Shown piece after piece: positions 36,857 to 48,790 of a stretch of DNA of 64,000 nt. The DNA lies in the NCBI GenBank assembly GCA_963853835.1, contig OY970832.1:6468001-6532000 (forward strand). The letters are read 5' to 3'. Every line of letters starts with the position of its first letter. The first letter of the stretch is position 1. The stretch comes from Calendula officinalis. Its lineage: Eukaryota; Streptophyta; Magnoliopsida; Asterales; Asteraceae. The notes under the pieces were generated by a model, which was given only the letters and a program-made list of their open reading frames with translations, did not search any database and was not told the origin of the DNA. The translations under genes were made by a program, and so were the position numbers.

Positions 36857-39432
36857 ATGAGAAAAGATAAAACTCTAAAGGAAAAATCCGACAAACCTTC
36901 ACGAGCAAAACGCACAGCCATGAATACTTTTAGTTCCGTGAAACCCGATGATCTCCCCCAAATCATCTCCGATTATCACATCGATCCACGCTTCGAACTC
37001 CGTTTACCGGGCGATACAGGTACCGTTAGGTCTGCTCCTGAAGGTTTTGAGCCCGTGTACCTTCATTTTCTTCAAGGAGGACTTCGCTTCCCTGTTGATC
37101 CCTTCATACTCGACCTTCTGCGGTTCTTTGGCCTTAACCTAGCTCAGCTTGCTCCCAACGCTCTTCGCAAAATTATTGGGTTCATAATGCTTAGCCGATC
37201 TTTGGGAGTTCCCCTCTCCGTGAAGCTATTCCGTTTCTTTTATATCGTTGCCGGGCGTGGTGATTGGGCTGGATTTGCACATCGTCAAGGACAAGTGGAG
37301 TGTGTTTCAGGTCTGAAAGATTCCATTCATGACTGGAAGTTCGGCTTCCTTTATGTTCATCGCTCAGCTTTTAATGGCGTTGCTCTCCCCTGGGGAATCG
37401 TTACTGGTAGACCCTCCGATCCTCAACCCGAGCTCACCCCAGAAGAAGCCGAATACGTAGGAAGGCTTTCTGAGACCAAATTGGAGTGGGAGGATCCAGA
37501 CGAAGTCTTCCTTGGTATGGCTGATATGAGCCCGTTCTACTTTAGCCAGGGTATTCGTCCCATCTGGAGAATCAACGGTCAAGATATAAGCTTGCTAAGG
37601 CGTTTAGAGATGGACAAAGGTAGCCCGCCAACAGGTGAGGTTTCCGTTGCCAATGGCCCTATCGTGCCTTTCCGTCCTCCTTCGAGCAGAATTGAGAGCT
37701 CCGAGGCGACTCCGGAACCTGGAAGGTCCGAAGCCGAATCTGCCGGAGAGCTTGTTGTTGTACAGGGAGTTGATACCGATCCTGTCACTGGTGCGATATT
37801 CGATACTGAGGACACTGCGGTGCATGATTCACAGGCTGAGCTTCAAAGGCCTCTCAAGACCCGAACCATGGGAAATATTGCTTCTCGAGAACGGCCAGTC
37901 CGACGCCGGAACGTTCGCAACGAAGGTCAAGCATCGCCCCCTAAACGCCGAAGGGTTTTTCTTGAAGGTATTTATTTTGGCCTTTGCTTATGAAGTTTAG
38001 ATTTGCTCTTATATCTTATTCGTGTACACAGATCTGTCAGATGATGTTATTGCTGCCGATGAACCTGCACCAGCTTCCACTGCGCCCATGCCTCCTGTCG
38101 CCGTATCGTTTGCTCCTGCTTCATTAATTATTCCATCCATCATTACCACAAGTATCCCTGCTCCTCCGCTGCGATCAGGGGGGAGTGCTCCTTGGAAATT
38201 TCCCGGCTTATCGTCCAGTACCTCCGCTTTGGCGATGTTTGGTAACCGGATGCTCCGTAAGGGTGGTAGGTCAGCATCGGTGGGCCAAAGTTCCCCGACT
38301 TCGTCTATGAAGAGTCAATCGTCAATACCAACTTGTTCTGCTCCAGGTTTATTTCGTATTTTTTTTTTTTTTTTGTATTACTTTTGCTACGAGTTTTAAT
38401 TAAACCTGACTTTCAATTAAACTTGCAGGTTCCGTTCTTGTTACACAAGCCGCAGTTCTTAAACCCTTTTCTGCTAAAGAAGTTCTACCTCTTCCTGTCG
38501 GTCCATCAAAGTATTCAACTGTTGTTGCTACCTCTCCGATTATTCCTTCGCCCATTGCTTCAGCTCCAATCCCTCCCGTATTGGAACTCAGCAAAATTAC
38601 TAGTGAAGAGGCTTTTGGCAAAGCTAAATCAAATCTTTTGAGTACAATGGAGATCCTATCCGAGCTGCAACGTCGCTCCGTCCGTTATGAACAGAGTGCG
38701 TCAGAGCACGAAGCTGCGCTTTCTCAGGTAACTGAACTGATGGAGAAGTGTAAAGCTATGTATGAGGAGGAGCGAACGGCGAAGGAGAAGCTATCTGAGT
38801 TATACTCCTCTGCTAGCAACGAGAATGTTGAATATAAGAAAGAGGTTGTGGAACTTTCTTCAGAGTTGAGTGAGCTGAAGCGTTCGAATCAAGAGCTTGA
38901 AAGTCAGAACCACTCTTCCTCTGCTCGTATAGCCGAATTAGAGGCCTCGGCCATCGAGAAGGATCTTCAATTAAAAGAAGTTGAGCGGCGTCTTACGGCC
39001 GAAAGTAATTTATTGAAGCAAAAGGTCGAGGAGCAGAAGAGTTCAATTGATGTTGGACGTTTGGATCTTGAGTGGTTGCTCCGGAAGGGGATCCCGCATG
39101 TGGCTCAGATACTTTTGACATCTCCGGAGTTTGTAAATCGCAATGCTAGTTTGCAGGAGGAAAGCTTGAAGCTAGGTCGACATCAGGGTTGCGTCGATAC
39201 ACATAAAGAATATGCGGACCTGCTTGGATCAAGCCAACCTATTCACAACCATCCGGATGCTGAAAACAACATTATGTCGCTCTTCAGCGATTTGGTGACT
39301 CCTAATTATGAGATAATAAACTCTTTTGTCGTCGGAGCCGTTGGGCTTTCTGATCTTAAAGAAATTGTGAACAAACTCCCTTCAGGTCCGGAGGACATTG
39401 GCGAAAGTACGAACCCTTCAACCGGTGTCTGA
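36857..39432 (+). CDS. Antisense ORF of the Tat element, spliced, 'gypsy type transposon' family
   Basis: Three exons give one uninterrupted frame of 809 codons: 36857-37967, 38032-38346 and 38429-39432, with introns of 64 and 82 bp that have GT/AG ends and keep phase. Exon 1 carries the conserved plant domain annotated as putative gypsy type transposon (PF04195-like; FLQGGLRFPVDPFILDLLRF, then PLSVKLFRFFY). Exon 2 is Pro/Ser-rich. Exon 3 is a long charged coiled coil (about 38630-39060) with a short globular tail. The gene runs opposite to gag-pol. Function is unknown. It is intact while gag-pol is damaged. The ATG at 36857 is preferred over the one at 36794 because the upstream stretch is leader-like. 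Confidence 0.85.
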
Positions 39433-39914
39433 TATTATCATTGTCTTTTTTCTTTGTAATTTCTTGTTGTTTCGTGAACCTGTAATTGCCCTTCGAGGCT
39501 TATATCTTTTGTAATATTCCTTGATGGTATTAGTTTAACGGAATGTTTGTTTCTGTCTATTTATTTTGTTTTGCCTTCCTTAACAGAGCGTCCTCTATTA
39601 TTTTAGGAGTAGGCAATCGTTTCGTATTCGCCGCATTCGTGCATCCGGTTTTCGTCCGGAAGTGGGCTTCGTGACTTCCTTTGGAAGCTCAGGAGCCTAC
39701 TCATAGCTATGAGTGTTTCGTCGATGTTCGTTTTTATCGTTATCGTCATATTTGTCAAAGATGCTTAAGACAAACAAAAGAACCTTTCTCGAAAGGTTTA
39801 CTAATAAACGTTCGGCATGACTTACAATTTACGAATCGCAAAACATGGGTACTTAACTACACGATTTGGAGAGAAAAATTAAAAACAACTAACAAACTTC
39901 TTCAACCTATCTAA
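39433..39914. other. Spacer between the two convergent coding units of the Tat element
   Basis: About 480 bp between the antisense ORF stop and the integrase stop. Includes TTTGTAATATTCC (39510), a possible polyadenylation region. No ORF that I trust. Confidence 0.55.
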
Positions 39915-41483
39915 CTAGAAATGGAACTTTCGTAGGTTTCGCATGTTCCATGTTCGTGGAACCAATGATCCTGCAAGAGTTTCGATGATATAGGAGCCGT
40001 TCCTCCTTGCTTCTCTTACCCTGTATGGACCTTCCCAGTTTGGGCAAAGCTTACCCGGTTTTATCTGCAGACTAGCTTCATTTTTCCGGAGCACCAGATC
40101 CCCTACCCTGCAAGCCGTTCCCCGAACCTTCTTGTTGTAATAAGATTCCGTCAGGGATTTGTACGCTGCTTGACGGAGCTTCGCATTTTCTCTCCTTTCG
40201 TCCACTAGGTCCAAGTTGAACCTTAGTGCTTCCTCGCTTCCTTCCAGACGGAAATTTTCCACCCTCGGGGATGGTATGGCTATCTCTAAGGGTATAACTG
40301 CTTCCGTACCGTAAACCAAACTAAAAGGTGTCTCCTTAGTCGAGCTCCGTACCGTTGTGCGATATGCCCATAAGACGTTTTGCAGTTCGTCTACCCATCC
40401 CTTTTTTGACATGTCCAATCGAGTTTTAATTCCCTTTACGATCGTCCTATTAGTTACCTCCGTCTGCCCATTCGCTTGAGGATGTGCGACGGAGGTAAAA
40501 TTCTGGCGAATTCCGGACTTCTCGCACCATCCTCGGAAGGGATTATGAGCGAACTGTTTTCCATTGTCGCTCACGATGGTGTGAGGGAGTCCGAAGCGAC
40601 AAATGATTTGCCTCCAAACAAATTTCACTATCTTCGCCCCTGAAATGCATGCCAGAGCTTCGGCTTCCACCCACTTAGTAAAATAATCTACGGCTACCAC
40701 TAAGAATCGTAAGCCACCCGGAGCTTTGGGGAAAGGACCCACAATATCAATCCCCCATTGATAGAACGGCCACGGGCTGTGTATACTTGTTAAGGTGACC
40801 GGAGGTGTTGCCGGTACGTTGGAGTATATCTGGCAGCTTGAACACCTTTTAATATACTCCTCCGTATCTCTAGACATCTTGGGCCAAAAGTATCCTGACC
40901 TGAGCAACTTTTGTGTTAGGACTCTTGGTCCTGAATGGGAGCTGCAGATACCTTCGTGAACTTCGACCATTGCTTCCTCACTTTCTTTCTAATTGAGGCA
41001 TTTAAGCCAAGGCGTAGAAAAGCCTCGCCGGTATAACCTTCCTTCACTCAACATGTACTTTCCTGCGTTCATTCGTACCTTCCGTGCTTCACCACCATCC
41101 TCCGGGAGTACTTTATCTTGTATATACTTCCTAATGGGTGTCATCCAACACCCAGCTTCCGTCTCTATCTCCAACACCTGCTCTCCTTCTGATATACTTC
41201 GGCTTGGCAGCACCTCCACCAAGACTTCCTTCGTTAGGTGAGAGTATAACATGGACGCCATCTTACTTAACGCGTCGGCTTCCTTGTTTCTGGTCCTCGG
41301 AACCTGATGAATATCGAACTTTTCAAACTGAGCAATTAGCTCCCTAGCCTTAGCCAGATACTTCCTCATGTGGACCTCCTTCGCTTCATATACTCCCGTA
41401 ACCTGGTTAACCACCAACATAGAATCCATAAAAACTTCGATGTCTCTGATCCTCATAGTCTTGGCCAAGGCGAGGCCTGCCAA
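39915..41483 (-). CDS. Tat element RNase H and integrase
   Basis: Minus strand. The part 40989-41483 holds the RNase H-like domain (FMDSMLVVNQVTGVYEAKE, then ADALSKMAS). An in-frame TAG at 40986-40988 separates it from integrase (39915-40970). The integrase shows the zinc HHCC pair (CSSCQIY), a core with DIVGPFPKAPGG, SDNGKQF and the Glu in NGQTEVTNR, and a C-terminal GPYRVREA region. Upstream, a TGA at 41598-41600 interrupts the HTDGAA start of the RNase H domain. So Pol is broken by two stops here, although the LTRs are nearly identical. Confidence 0.9.
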
Positions 41484-41713
41484 CAGTGCTTCGTATTCGG
41501 ACTCATTGTTGGAGCATTTAAAGTCGAAACGAAGGGCGTACGTTACCCTTTCTTCATGTGGGCCTGTTATGATAACTCCTGCACCACAACCATCCGCTCA
41601 TGCCGCCCCGTCGGTATGCATCTTCCAGCATGTACTTCTTTCTGCGCCTCCTTTCTGCAAGACACCGGAACTTCCCTCTTCTATACTTAATGTAGTTTCA
41701 CCATCGGGCATTT

Positions 41714-44700
41714 CTACCAAAAAACAGCTAAAGCCTGGCCCTTGATACTCGACCGAGGTTTGAACGCTATGTCGTGCTCTCCTAGCTCTATTGCCCACTT
41801 CGTCATTCTCCCGGACCTTTCTGGCTGGAGAAGGATATTCTTGATGGGCTGATTTGTTAGCACCGTGACGTTGTGCGCCTGAAAATACCTCTTCAGTCGC
41901 CTTACTGAGTATATCAATGCTAGTATGAGCTTTTCGATCGTAGCGTAATTGAGTTCCGCACCTTGAAGCGCTCTGCTTATGAAGTATACCGGGATTTGCT
42001 TCTTTTCTCTTTCCGCTATAAGAACGGAGCTTATTGCCTCTCTGTTCGTGGATAAGTACATTACCAGGGGTTCTCCTGCAATGGGGCTTGCCATGGTCGG
42101 CAACGTTTTCAAGTGCTTTTTCAGCTCTACGAAAGCTTTTTCGGCCTCCGGAGTCCATTCAATGTTTCCCTTCTTCGTGCACCCATGAAGGGCCTTGAAG
42201 AACGGAATTGATTTCTCCGCCGATTTGGCGAGGAAACGACCCAGTGCTGCCAATTTCCCATTCAAGCTTTGCACGTCTTTCATCGTCCGCGGTGTGCTCA
42301 TTTTAAATAGACCTTCCACCTTATCGGGGTTTGCTTGTATTCCTGAACTCGTTACTATGTGCCCCAGGAATCCTCCCTTACTAACACCGAAGGAACACTT
42401 CTTCGGGTTCAACTTCATGTTAATCCTCAGAAGCTGCAATAAAGTTTCTTCTACATCCTTGATTAGATCTTCGTCCACCCTACTTTTGATGACCATGTCA
42501 TCCACGTAAACTTCCAAATTCCTTCCAATCTGTTTATTGAACGCCTTATCAACCAGGCGCTGGTAAGTTGCTCCGGCGTTCCTGAGCCCGAAAGGCATTT
42601 TAACATAGCAATAGGTTCCTTTAGCCGCATGGAAGGCGGTCTTCTCCTCGTCCTCCTTGGCCATTTGTACTTGGTGATAACCCTTATATGCGTCCAGAAA
42701 GGACTTCCACCTGAACCCTCCGAGTGCTTCAATTTTCTGTTCAACCTCTGGAAGAGGATAACTATCCTTCGGACATGCTTTGTTTAGATCTTTGAAGTCG
42801 ACACACATACGCATGGTCCCGTCTGCTTTTTTTACCAGGACCGGATTGGCAATCCATTCAGGGTATTGTGCACTTCGCAGGACTCCTGCGGACACCAAGT
42901 CTCCGACCTCCTTGTTTACGACTTCGTTCCGGGAGGATGCCATACCCCGTTTCGATTGCTTCACCGGAGGGAACGATGGATTAACGTTCAGACGATGCTC
43001 CGTCACTTCCCTTGACACTCCCGTCATATCCTTGGGCTCCCACGCGAAAGCTTGTTTGTGTTTCTTTAGTAAGGTTACAAGTTCTTGCCTGAGCTTCGCG
43101 GGGAGGTCTCCTCCGACTTTAACCTTGATCTCTGGGTACTCGGGGTTGATAACAATCTGAACCTCCTCCTGCTCCGTCCAGCTGTCTTGATGGGTAACAC
43201 TGTGACATTCTAATGGTGGCATAGGCATGCTCCGTATGGTGATTACTCCTTGATCTGAAGGAAACTTGAGGAGTCCATGAATGCTGGAGGCAACGGCTTG
43301 CAATTGCCACATCCCGGTTCGTCCCAGAATGGCATTATATCTGGAAGGGGCGCTGACTACGATGAACTCTGCTAACACAGTTTTGTAGTGATGCCCTTCC
43401 CAATCAGTGAGCCGGAATGGAAGATGCACTTTTCCTTTAGGCCAGACGGATTGTCCTGAAAAACCGACCACCGGAGCGCTAGTGGGTTTCATTAGGGCTC
43501 TAACATCTTCAGGAAATTTTTCAAAACAATGTTCATACATTATGTTAGCAGAACTCCCCCCATCTACATATATGTGCCGAACCATCACCTTTGCTATTAC
43601 ACCAAAAATAACCAAAGGCTCCGTACCTGCATACCCCTCAGGAACGGGATCTCCTCTTCCAAACTCTACAACCGCCCCTTTCCTCTTGCGATTCCGAGAA
43701 CCATACACTTCTGTGACTCCTTCACGGTCTCCTGCCTCTTTTATTTCTTCTAGAGCTAATATTTCAGCATTGTAGGTTACCAGTTCGTTTCTTACTGGTG
43801 GTTCGATTGGGGCCGCCTCCGTCTTTCCTTTCCCCTCTTTTTCTCGCTTGTAGCTTTCACAAGACGACGTTGTATGACCCATGATTTTATGAAAGTCACA
43901 GTACGCATTAGGATCTCGTGGATACCTTTTCCTTGCGGGTCTTCCGTCAGCAGTTCTCCGCATTTCTTGGGTTTGAAAAGCTTCCTGGCGATGTACGGGG
44001 TATCGATCGGCCGCAGATCTTCCTTCCTGCGCTTTCCCTTTATATGGGAACCTTCCGGACGTCTGTTTGTATGCGAATCTAGTTTTCTCCTCACCTTTAT
44101 ACGACATACTTCCCGTTATCCCTTTCTTTTCCTGAGCCTCAAACCGAAGCTTTTCTGCACTCTCCTCTTCCTGCTTGAGCACTTTGTTCACTAGGCTGAT
44201 CATGTCGTCTGCCTTAACAAAGTCTCTCTTCGAGAGTTCCCGAAACAACTCTCCTTCCCGGAGACCGTACGTGAAAGCAGCTATTATGAGTGAGTCTTCC
44301 CTAACGGGCATCCTCCTGCTTTGTTCATTAAACCTTTTGAAGTATAGCTTGTTAGACTCTCCCTCCCGTTGTCTACATGCCATAATGGATTGGGATTTTT
44401 GTTGGTATTTCTTCTGTTGTATAAAGCTATGGCTGAATTGGGCGACGAGTTCTTCGAAGTTAGCTATGCTTCTTTGGGGTAGGCTAGATAGCCAATACCG
44501 AGCAGAACCTTCCAAGGTCCCTGCAAAGAACAAGCACCATAGCTTCTGATCCATCGGTATCATTCTTATAGCCCATCGGAAGCTGGCCACATGGTCATCG
44601 GGATCTCCGGTTCCGTCATAGGATTTAACCCTGGGTCCTTTAAGGCCCGGAGGGATCGGCATTTCGTTGATGTCGTCGGTGAACGGAGACCGGAAGTTAC

Positions 44701-45193
44701 GGGGTTCCGGGGTACGTCGGGGGGCAGATCTTCCTCTTCTTGCCTCCGGGGTCCGTTCCCTCCTCTCCTCCGGAGTTAACTCTTTTCTTCTCTCTGGCGT
44801 TTGCCTCCTTCCTCTTTCAGGAGTTCGCCTTCTCCGTTTTTCTCTTTCTGATTCCCGACTCCGGGTTCGCCTTTGGGGAGTTTCTTCTCGGTAAACTTCC
44901 TCCGTGGATTCCTCCTGAGTAGATTCTTCACTAGAATACGTTAAAGTTTTACCAACCCTGCTCACTCCTTCCGCTGGTTTCCTTCGACTTTTCTCCAAGT
45001 CGCGCAGCTTTCTGAACCGGCAGAAGAGGTTGAACTCTTCAATTTCTTCCCGTGTGGGTTCATCCTTCCCCGATCCGGAAGGAGGAGGACAAGTTGTCGC
45101 ATTCACTACAGCCGAGGCAGAGAACAGTGGGGTGGGATCATTTCTTGGTGGAGTTGAACGATTTCTTCCCTCAGGCGTTGATTCGAGGGCCAT
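41714..45193 (-). CDS. Tat element Gag, protease and reverse transcriptase
   Basis: 1159 codons on the minus strand, start about 30 bp inside the 5' LTR edge. The N-terminal region is acidic then Arg/Glu-rich (TPERGRRQTPERRKE), followed by a retrotransposon gag domain (WCLFFAGTLEGSARYWL), a zinc-like CDFHKIMGHTTSSC (about residue 434), a protease-like YVDGGSSANIMY, and RT with KPFGLRNAGATYQR-type and YVDDMVIKSR (about 894) motifs. The frame ends in ALAVFW, where a one-base shift near 41725 disconnects it from the RNase H domain; the LVEMPDGETTL continuation is in another frame. Confidence 0.92.
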   Translation of the reverse strand: MALESTPEGRNRSTPPRNDPTPLFSASAVVNATTCPPPSGSGKDEPTREEIEEFNLFCRFRKLRDLEKSRRKPAEGVSRVGKTLTYSSEESTQEESTEEVYREETPQRRTRSRESEREKRRRRTPERGRRQTPERRKELTPEERRERTPEARRGRSAPRRTPEPRNFRSPFTDDINEMPIPPGLKGPRVKSYDGTGDPDDHVASFRWAIRMIPMDQKLWCLFFAGTLEGSARYWLSSLPQRSIANFEELVAQFSHSFIQQKKYQQKSQSIMACRQREGESNKLYFKRFNEQSRRMPVREDSLIIAAFTYGLREGELFRELSKRDFVKADDMISLVNKVLKQEEESAEKLRFEAQEKKGITGSMSYKGEEKTRFAYKQTSGRFPYKGKAQEGRSAADRYPVHRQEAFQTQEMRRTADGRPARKRYPRDPNAYCDFHKIMGHTTSSCESYKREKEGKGKTEAAPIEPPVRNELVTYNAEILALEEIKEAGDREGVTEVYGSRNRKRKGAVVEFGRGDPVPEGYAGTEPLVIFGVIAKVMVRHIYVDGGSSANIMYEHCFEKFPEDVRALMKPTSAPVVGFSGQSVWPKGKVHLPFRLTDWEGHHYKTVLAEFIVVSAPSRYNAILGRTGMWQLQAVASSIHGLLKFPSDQGVITIRSMPMPPLECHSVTHQDSWTEQEEVQIVINPEYPEIKVKVGGDLPAKLRQELVTLLKKHKQAFAWEPKDMTGVSREVTEHRLNVNPSFPPVKQSKRGMASSRNEVVNKEVGDLVSAGVLRSAQYPEWIANPVLVKKADGTMRMCVDFKDLNKACPKDSYPLPEVEQKIEALGGFRWKSFLDAYKGYHQVQMAKEDEEKTAFHAAKGTYCYVKMPFGLRNAGATYQRLVDKAFNKQIGRNLEVYVDDMVIKSRVDEDLIKDVEETLLQLLRINMKLNPKKCSFGVSKGGFLGHIVTSSGIQANPDKVEGLFKMSTPRTMKDVQSLNGKLAALGRFLAKSAEKSIPFFKALHGCTKKGNIEWTPEAEKAFVELKKHLKTLPTMASPIAGEPLVMYLSTNREAISSVLIAEREKKQIPVYFISRALQGAELNYATIEKLILALIYSVRRLKRYFQAHNVTVLTNQPIKNILLQPERSGRMTKWAIELGEHDIAFKPRSSIKGQALAVFW

Positions 45194-45223
45194 TTAGTTC
45201 GTGGTCCCACGGATGGCGCCAAA

Positions 45224-45815
45224 TGTTGAATCCAGATTCTTCCGTACTGGTCGGATGCTTCGTTTCGTCGGAGAACCTGCGTACAACCACGAAGAAAACC
45301 TAGTCAGGAGCCTTACGAGGGTCACCTCGTAAAGACACTCCGACGGTCAAGTTAGTATTTAAGTATAATTCGGATCGAGATATCGACGACAATAAATGGG
45401 GGACAGTATTAATGGGAGAAGAGCATTGAATGTGATAGATAGTAAAGAATGGTTAATGCCTGCCTTGACCTCTGTTGAGGATGATTATTTATGGACGAAA
45501 TGTCTTGGGCGGGAGAAGTGGTTTCCCTCCTTCGCGTATGACATCCGTTGGTCCGTTGGGCAAAAGCACGGGACGAAACCCCCTCAATCAGTTGGTTAAT
45601 AAGGCGGTGCTTCGTCTTGGGAAGTTGGTATCGCCGCTCGCATTAAATGCACACATACTTTCCCTTGAATTCCGCTTACGTTATTTGACCCTCGGGACTC
45701 GACAATCTATTCCTTTCATCGTCTTGCATTACTCTTTCCCGCGCTTGGGATATTTGCATGGTTATACGCCATGCGCGTTCCAGAACGTTCTTTAGGAAAC
45801 CATGGTGCGCTATCA
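45224..45815 (-). repeat. Tat element 5' LTR
   Basis: 592 bp, about four differences from the other LTR, followed (minus strand) by the TGGCGCCA primer site at 45207-45222. Confidence 0.95.
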
Positions 45816-45820
45816 AATAT

Positions 45821-46574
45821 GAAGAACTTTATTTGACTAGTTCTAAATAAATGACGTTAATAATGGATTCTTAAAGTTCAATGATTCAAGATGAAGAACC
45901 TTATTTGACTAGCTCTAAATTCGAATCATATGATAACCTACTAAATATTGTGATGATTGAAATTGGTTATTGAGTTTTTTCTTAATTTTTATGTTTGTAT
46001 GTCTTGTTATATATTTCTATACAAAATATTTATTTTTTATTATTTTATTGAAATTCCTACCAATAAGAATGATGATGATCATCAATATTATTGTAGACGG
46101 CAGTGCTCCTAAAATGTCGAATACATTATACTTTTTTGTTCGACGGCAGTTAATGCTAATTATGAGATTAAGGTTTAATTAAAAGAGTAAAATATTAGTA
46201 AGGGTATAAATGTCAAAGAAATTAAATTTGCCTTAGATATTTAAATATCGCCTTTAACAAATCAATTCCAATGAAGGTATAACTTTCTATAAAAAGCTCA
46301 TAAATTTATCTTTGATAAAGAAATTATACCATTCCATAATTTTTAATCATCTTCACGAAGTCCCGTGGCTTATTTAAAAGAATAATATTATAAAGTAAAT
46401 TAATGAAATTGTGAAAATATAATAGATGTATTTAACATTTTAGTTTCAATATATGAAGTTAGTTATGGTAAATGTGGCTGAAATGACCTTCTAAAGTTCA
46501 TGTGTTCAATCACTTCCATTGTTAAGTATTTACCAAATTATTAGAGAAAAGTTCGAAAATTGTCATAATAATGG
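45821..46574. other. Right flank of the Tat element
   Basis: A tandem duplication of about 85 bp (GAAGAAC(T/C)TTATTTGACTAG twice, near 45820 and 45892) whose first copy was the Tat target. Sequence 46285-46380 is homologous to 28850-28943. No gene. Confidence 0.55.
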
Positions 46575-47995
46575 TAGTAGTTAGGTCATGTACAACAAAA
46601 TAAAAGCCTTCCACTCAAAGCACTGAATCATGGCACCAAGTGTCGCGTGCAACATCAACGATGCGAGAGAAATAGCCGGACACATCCTCCTCCCACTCCC
46701 AAACGGCAACAACTGCTCATATCCATCTGGCTTTCCAAGAATCTCTCAGGCATGAATTCATGCCCCAATAGTTCGATGGCCCATGCGTTGACAAAAGTAG
46801 TGGTGTTTGCTGGGATGTGGTAACCTAGGACTGTGCAGACGATTTTCTTGGAATCAGTGGGACCGGTGGGTACATACTTCCTTGACAACTGCCTGGAAGG
46901 TTGCTTCTTGGATAAGCCGGTTTTTCCCAATTACTCGATCAATTTCTTCTACTGCTTTCTTCATGGAGTTTGGATGATTAATCAGCTCCGCTAAAGCCCA
47001 TTCCGTGGTAATCGCGTTCCTGCCGCAAATATATTCTGAAATATATAACAAGTATTACGTTAAGTTATTATTTTTACATGCATGCATGCATGTGTTAATT
47101 ATTTTACCAGAATAAAGGCTTTAAGGTGCTCTCGTGTCAAATCAAACTCCATGCTACCATCTTGTGCGATATCCAGTAATATGTTGAGCAAGTCTTTCGG
47201 TTTTGATCCATGCTTTCTTTCATGTTCATGCTCTCTAATCACCCGCTCTGCAAATGCATCAAATCTCGCATGAACATCCTCCAACCGTTTCCCAAACCCT
47301 TGCAAGTCAAGATTCTTAAACAGCCAAATACTACCCGAGAGATTAAAGGCGCCCATGCATTACCTCTGCTATGTCGAAAATCAATCTCCTCACTTCTCCT
47401 GCATCGCCCGCCTTCTCTGAACATCTTTCACTCATAAGTATTCTTGACATGTAGTTGCTAGTCACAGCTCCCCATTAAGATCAACCGCTGTTCCAGATTT
47501 GGCCCTTTGAGATAGAAACTTTATAAAACGGTTAATCTCATCTTGCCTAACTGGAAGTAGCAAGTCGAGTGTTGTACCGTTTAGGAGCTTTGTCATGACT
47601 ACCTTCTTCATGAACTTCCAATATTGCCCGTATGGACCGAAGGAGAAGTCTTTTGATCCATACGTTAGGTAAGAAACGGCTGAGCTTTGTGGTCGGTCTA
47701 AGTAGGCGTGTTCATATGTTTTAAGAAACTCTCTCGCTGCTTCTGGTGAACTAGCAATGACACAAGGTACCGAGCCGAGAAAAAGATGAAAAACTGGACC
47801 GTATTGGAGAGAAAGCTTGTGTAAAGACCGATGAGGGATTGAAGAAATGAGGTGGAAATGTCCAATGATTGGAATGGAAAAGGGGCTGGGTGGAAGATTA
47901 AGTTTAGAACGAGAGAATTTGAAGAATGCTCGGTTGAATATGGTGGAGATGAGCCATGTGAGAAAGAGGAAGAAGTAGGACTGGAATTCAGCCAT
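46575..47995 (-). pseudogene. CYP93A-like P450 pseudogene P4
   Basis: Minus strand, best preserved N-terminus of the cluster. Exon 1 (47995-47108) gives 177 codons from a membrane anchor through LPPSPFSIPIIGHFHLI and SKDFSFGPYGQYWKFMKK to VDLNGEL, where a small deletion causes a stop at 47462-47464. Then MSERCSE and NLDLQGFGKRLEDV continue in other frames. Exon 2 (from 47035) has AAGTAIT in place of the usual AGTDTT motif, so the I-helix Asp is changed, and VVKEV for ExxR, then deletions. The heme loop FGSGRRMCP (46675-46700) is followed by Ala instead of the usual Gly. Not expected to be active. Confidence 0.88.
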
Positions 47996-48790
47996 TGTTA
48001 ATTAGCTCAACTCTTAGAAATGATTGATGATGTGTTCAATCAAGCAAGAGTAGTATGCTCACATTTATATAGAGTGAAGCCTCAGCTCTCGAGTGACTAT
48101 AATAAATATCCCATTAATTTCTACCTTTTTTTTTTTGCTTGACTTTTAAAAGTTGTGTAAAATTCTCCTCAAGTTGATTTGACTAAAATCTACGCACATG
48201 GACTTAGTGCTATCGCGATCGAGCAAAGAATAATAGGTGACGTAGCTAGATCGAGTACTCCCGGCCACAAGATAGGATACGTACATCTCGATCATATCAT
48301 ATAGTAAACAAAATGTTACAGGAGCCAATTTTGATTCCACATAATTAATTACGTACGGACTACACACACCATGCCACTACAAAACATAATTAGAACTTGA
48401 AAAGTCTGCCAACTACGCACATATATCTCTCTTGTTAAATGACTCGGTACGTTTTCATAAGAAATTAATCATTTGATTAGGTATTGCTAGATGATTTAAA
48501 AATATGCAGCCGTTAAAAAAAAGTACGGAGTACATCAATCTGCATGCTGTAACTTAAAGCTGCGGTAGTTTAATTAACTTCCATTTGTAATTGTGATTGT
48601 AATTATGCATGGCCGGGTTAATTGACAAGTAAATATGTAGTTGCATGGCTTTCAAAGAAACGATCATAAATCGTTTACTTGAAAAGTAATTAGTATACAA
48701 TTTTGGATATTCCAAGAAATTGCATTCCATATTAAACGGGTCAAATTTAACACAGCACAAATTGATAAAGACACAAACGTTTACACACGG
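47996..48790 (-). promoter_or_regulatory. Conserved upstream region of P4
   Basis: Homologous to 34664-35470. A TATA-type box (TATATAAAT on the minus strand, 48062-48070) lies about 67 bp before the start codon. Confidence 0.6.

Larger units (their letters stand above)
35999..45815 (-). mobile_element. Ty3/gypsy Tat-type LTR retrotransposon
   Basis: 9817 bp, 592-bp LTRs (35999-36590 and 45224-45815), 5-bp duplication AATAT (35994-35998 and 45816-45820). Gag-pol is on the minus strand, so the right LTR is the 5' LTR. The primer site TGGCGCCATCCGTGGGA follows it, and AAGGGGACT before the left LTR serves as purine tract. LTRs differ at about 4 of 592 positions, so insertion is recent. Between integrase and 3' LTR lies a long ORF in antisense, the feature known in Tat-lineage (Ogre/Retand-like) elements. 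Confidence 0.95.

Noticed and set aside
41138..44922. Plus-strand ORFs of 60-126 codons opposite the Tat gag-pol
   Set aside because: Shadow frames. Only the spliced ORF at 36857-39432 has a family domain and consistent introns.
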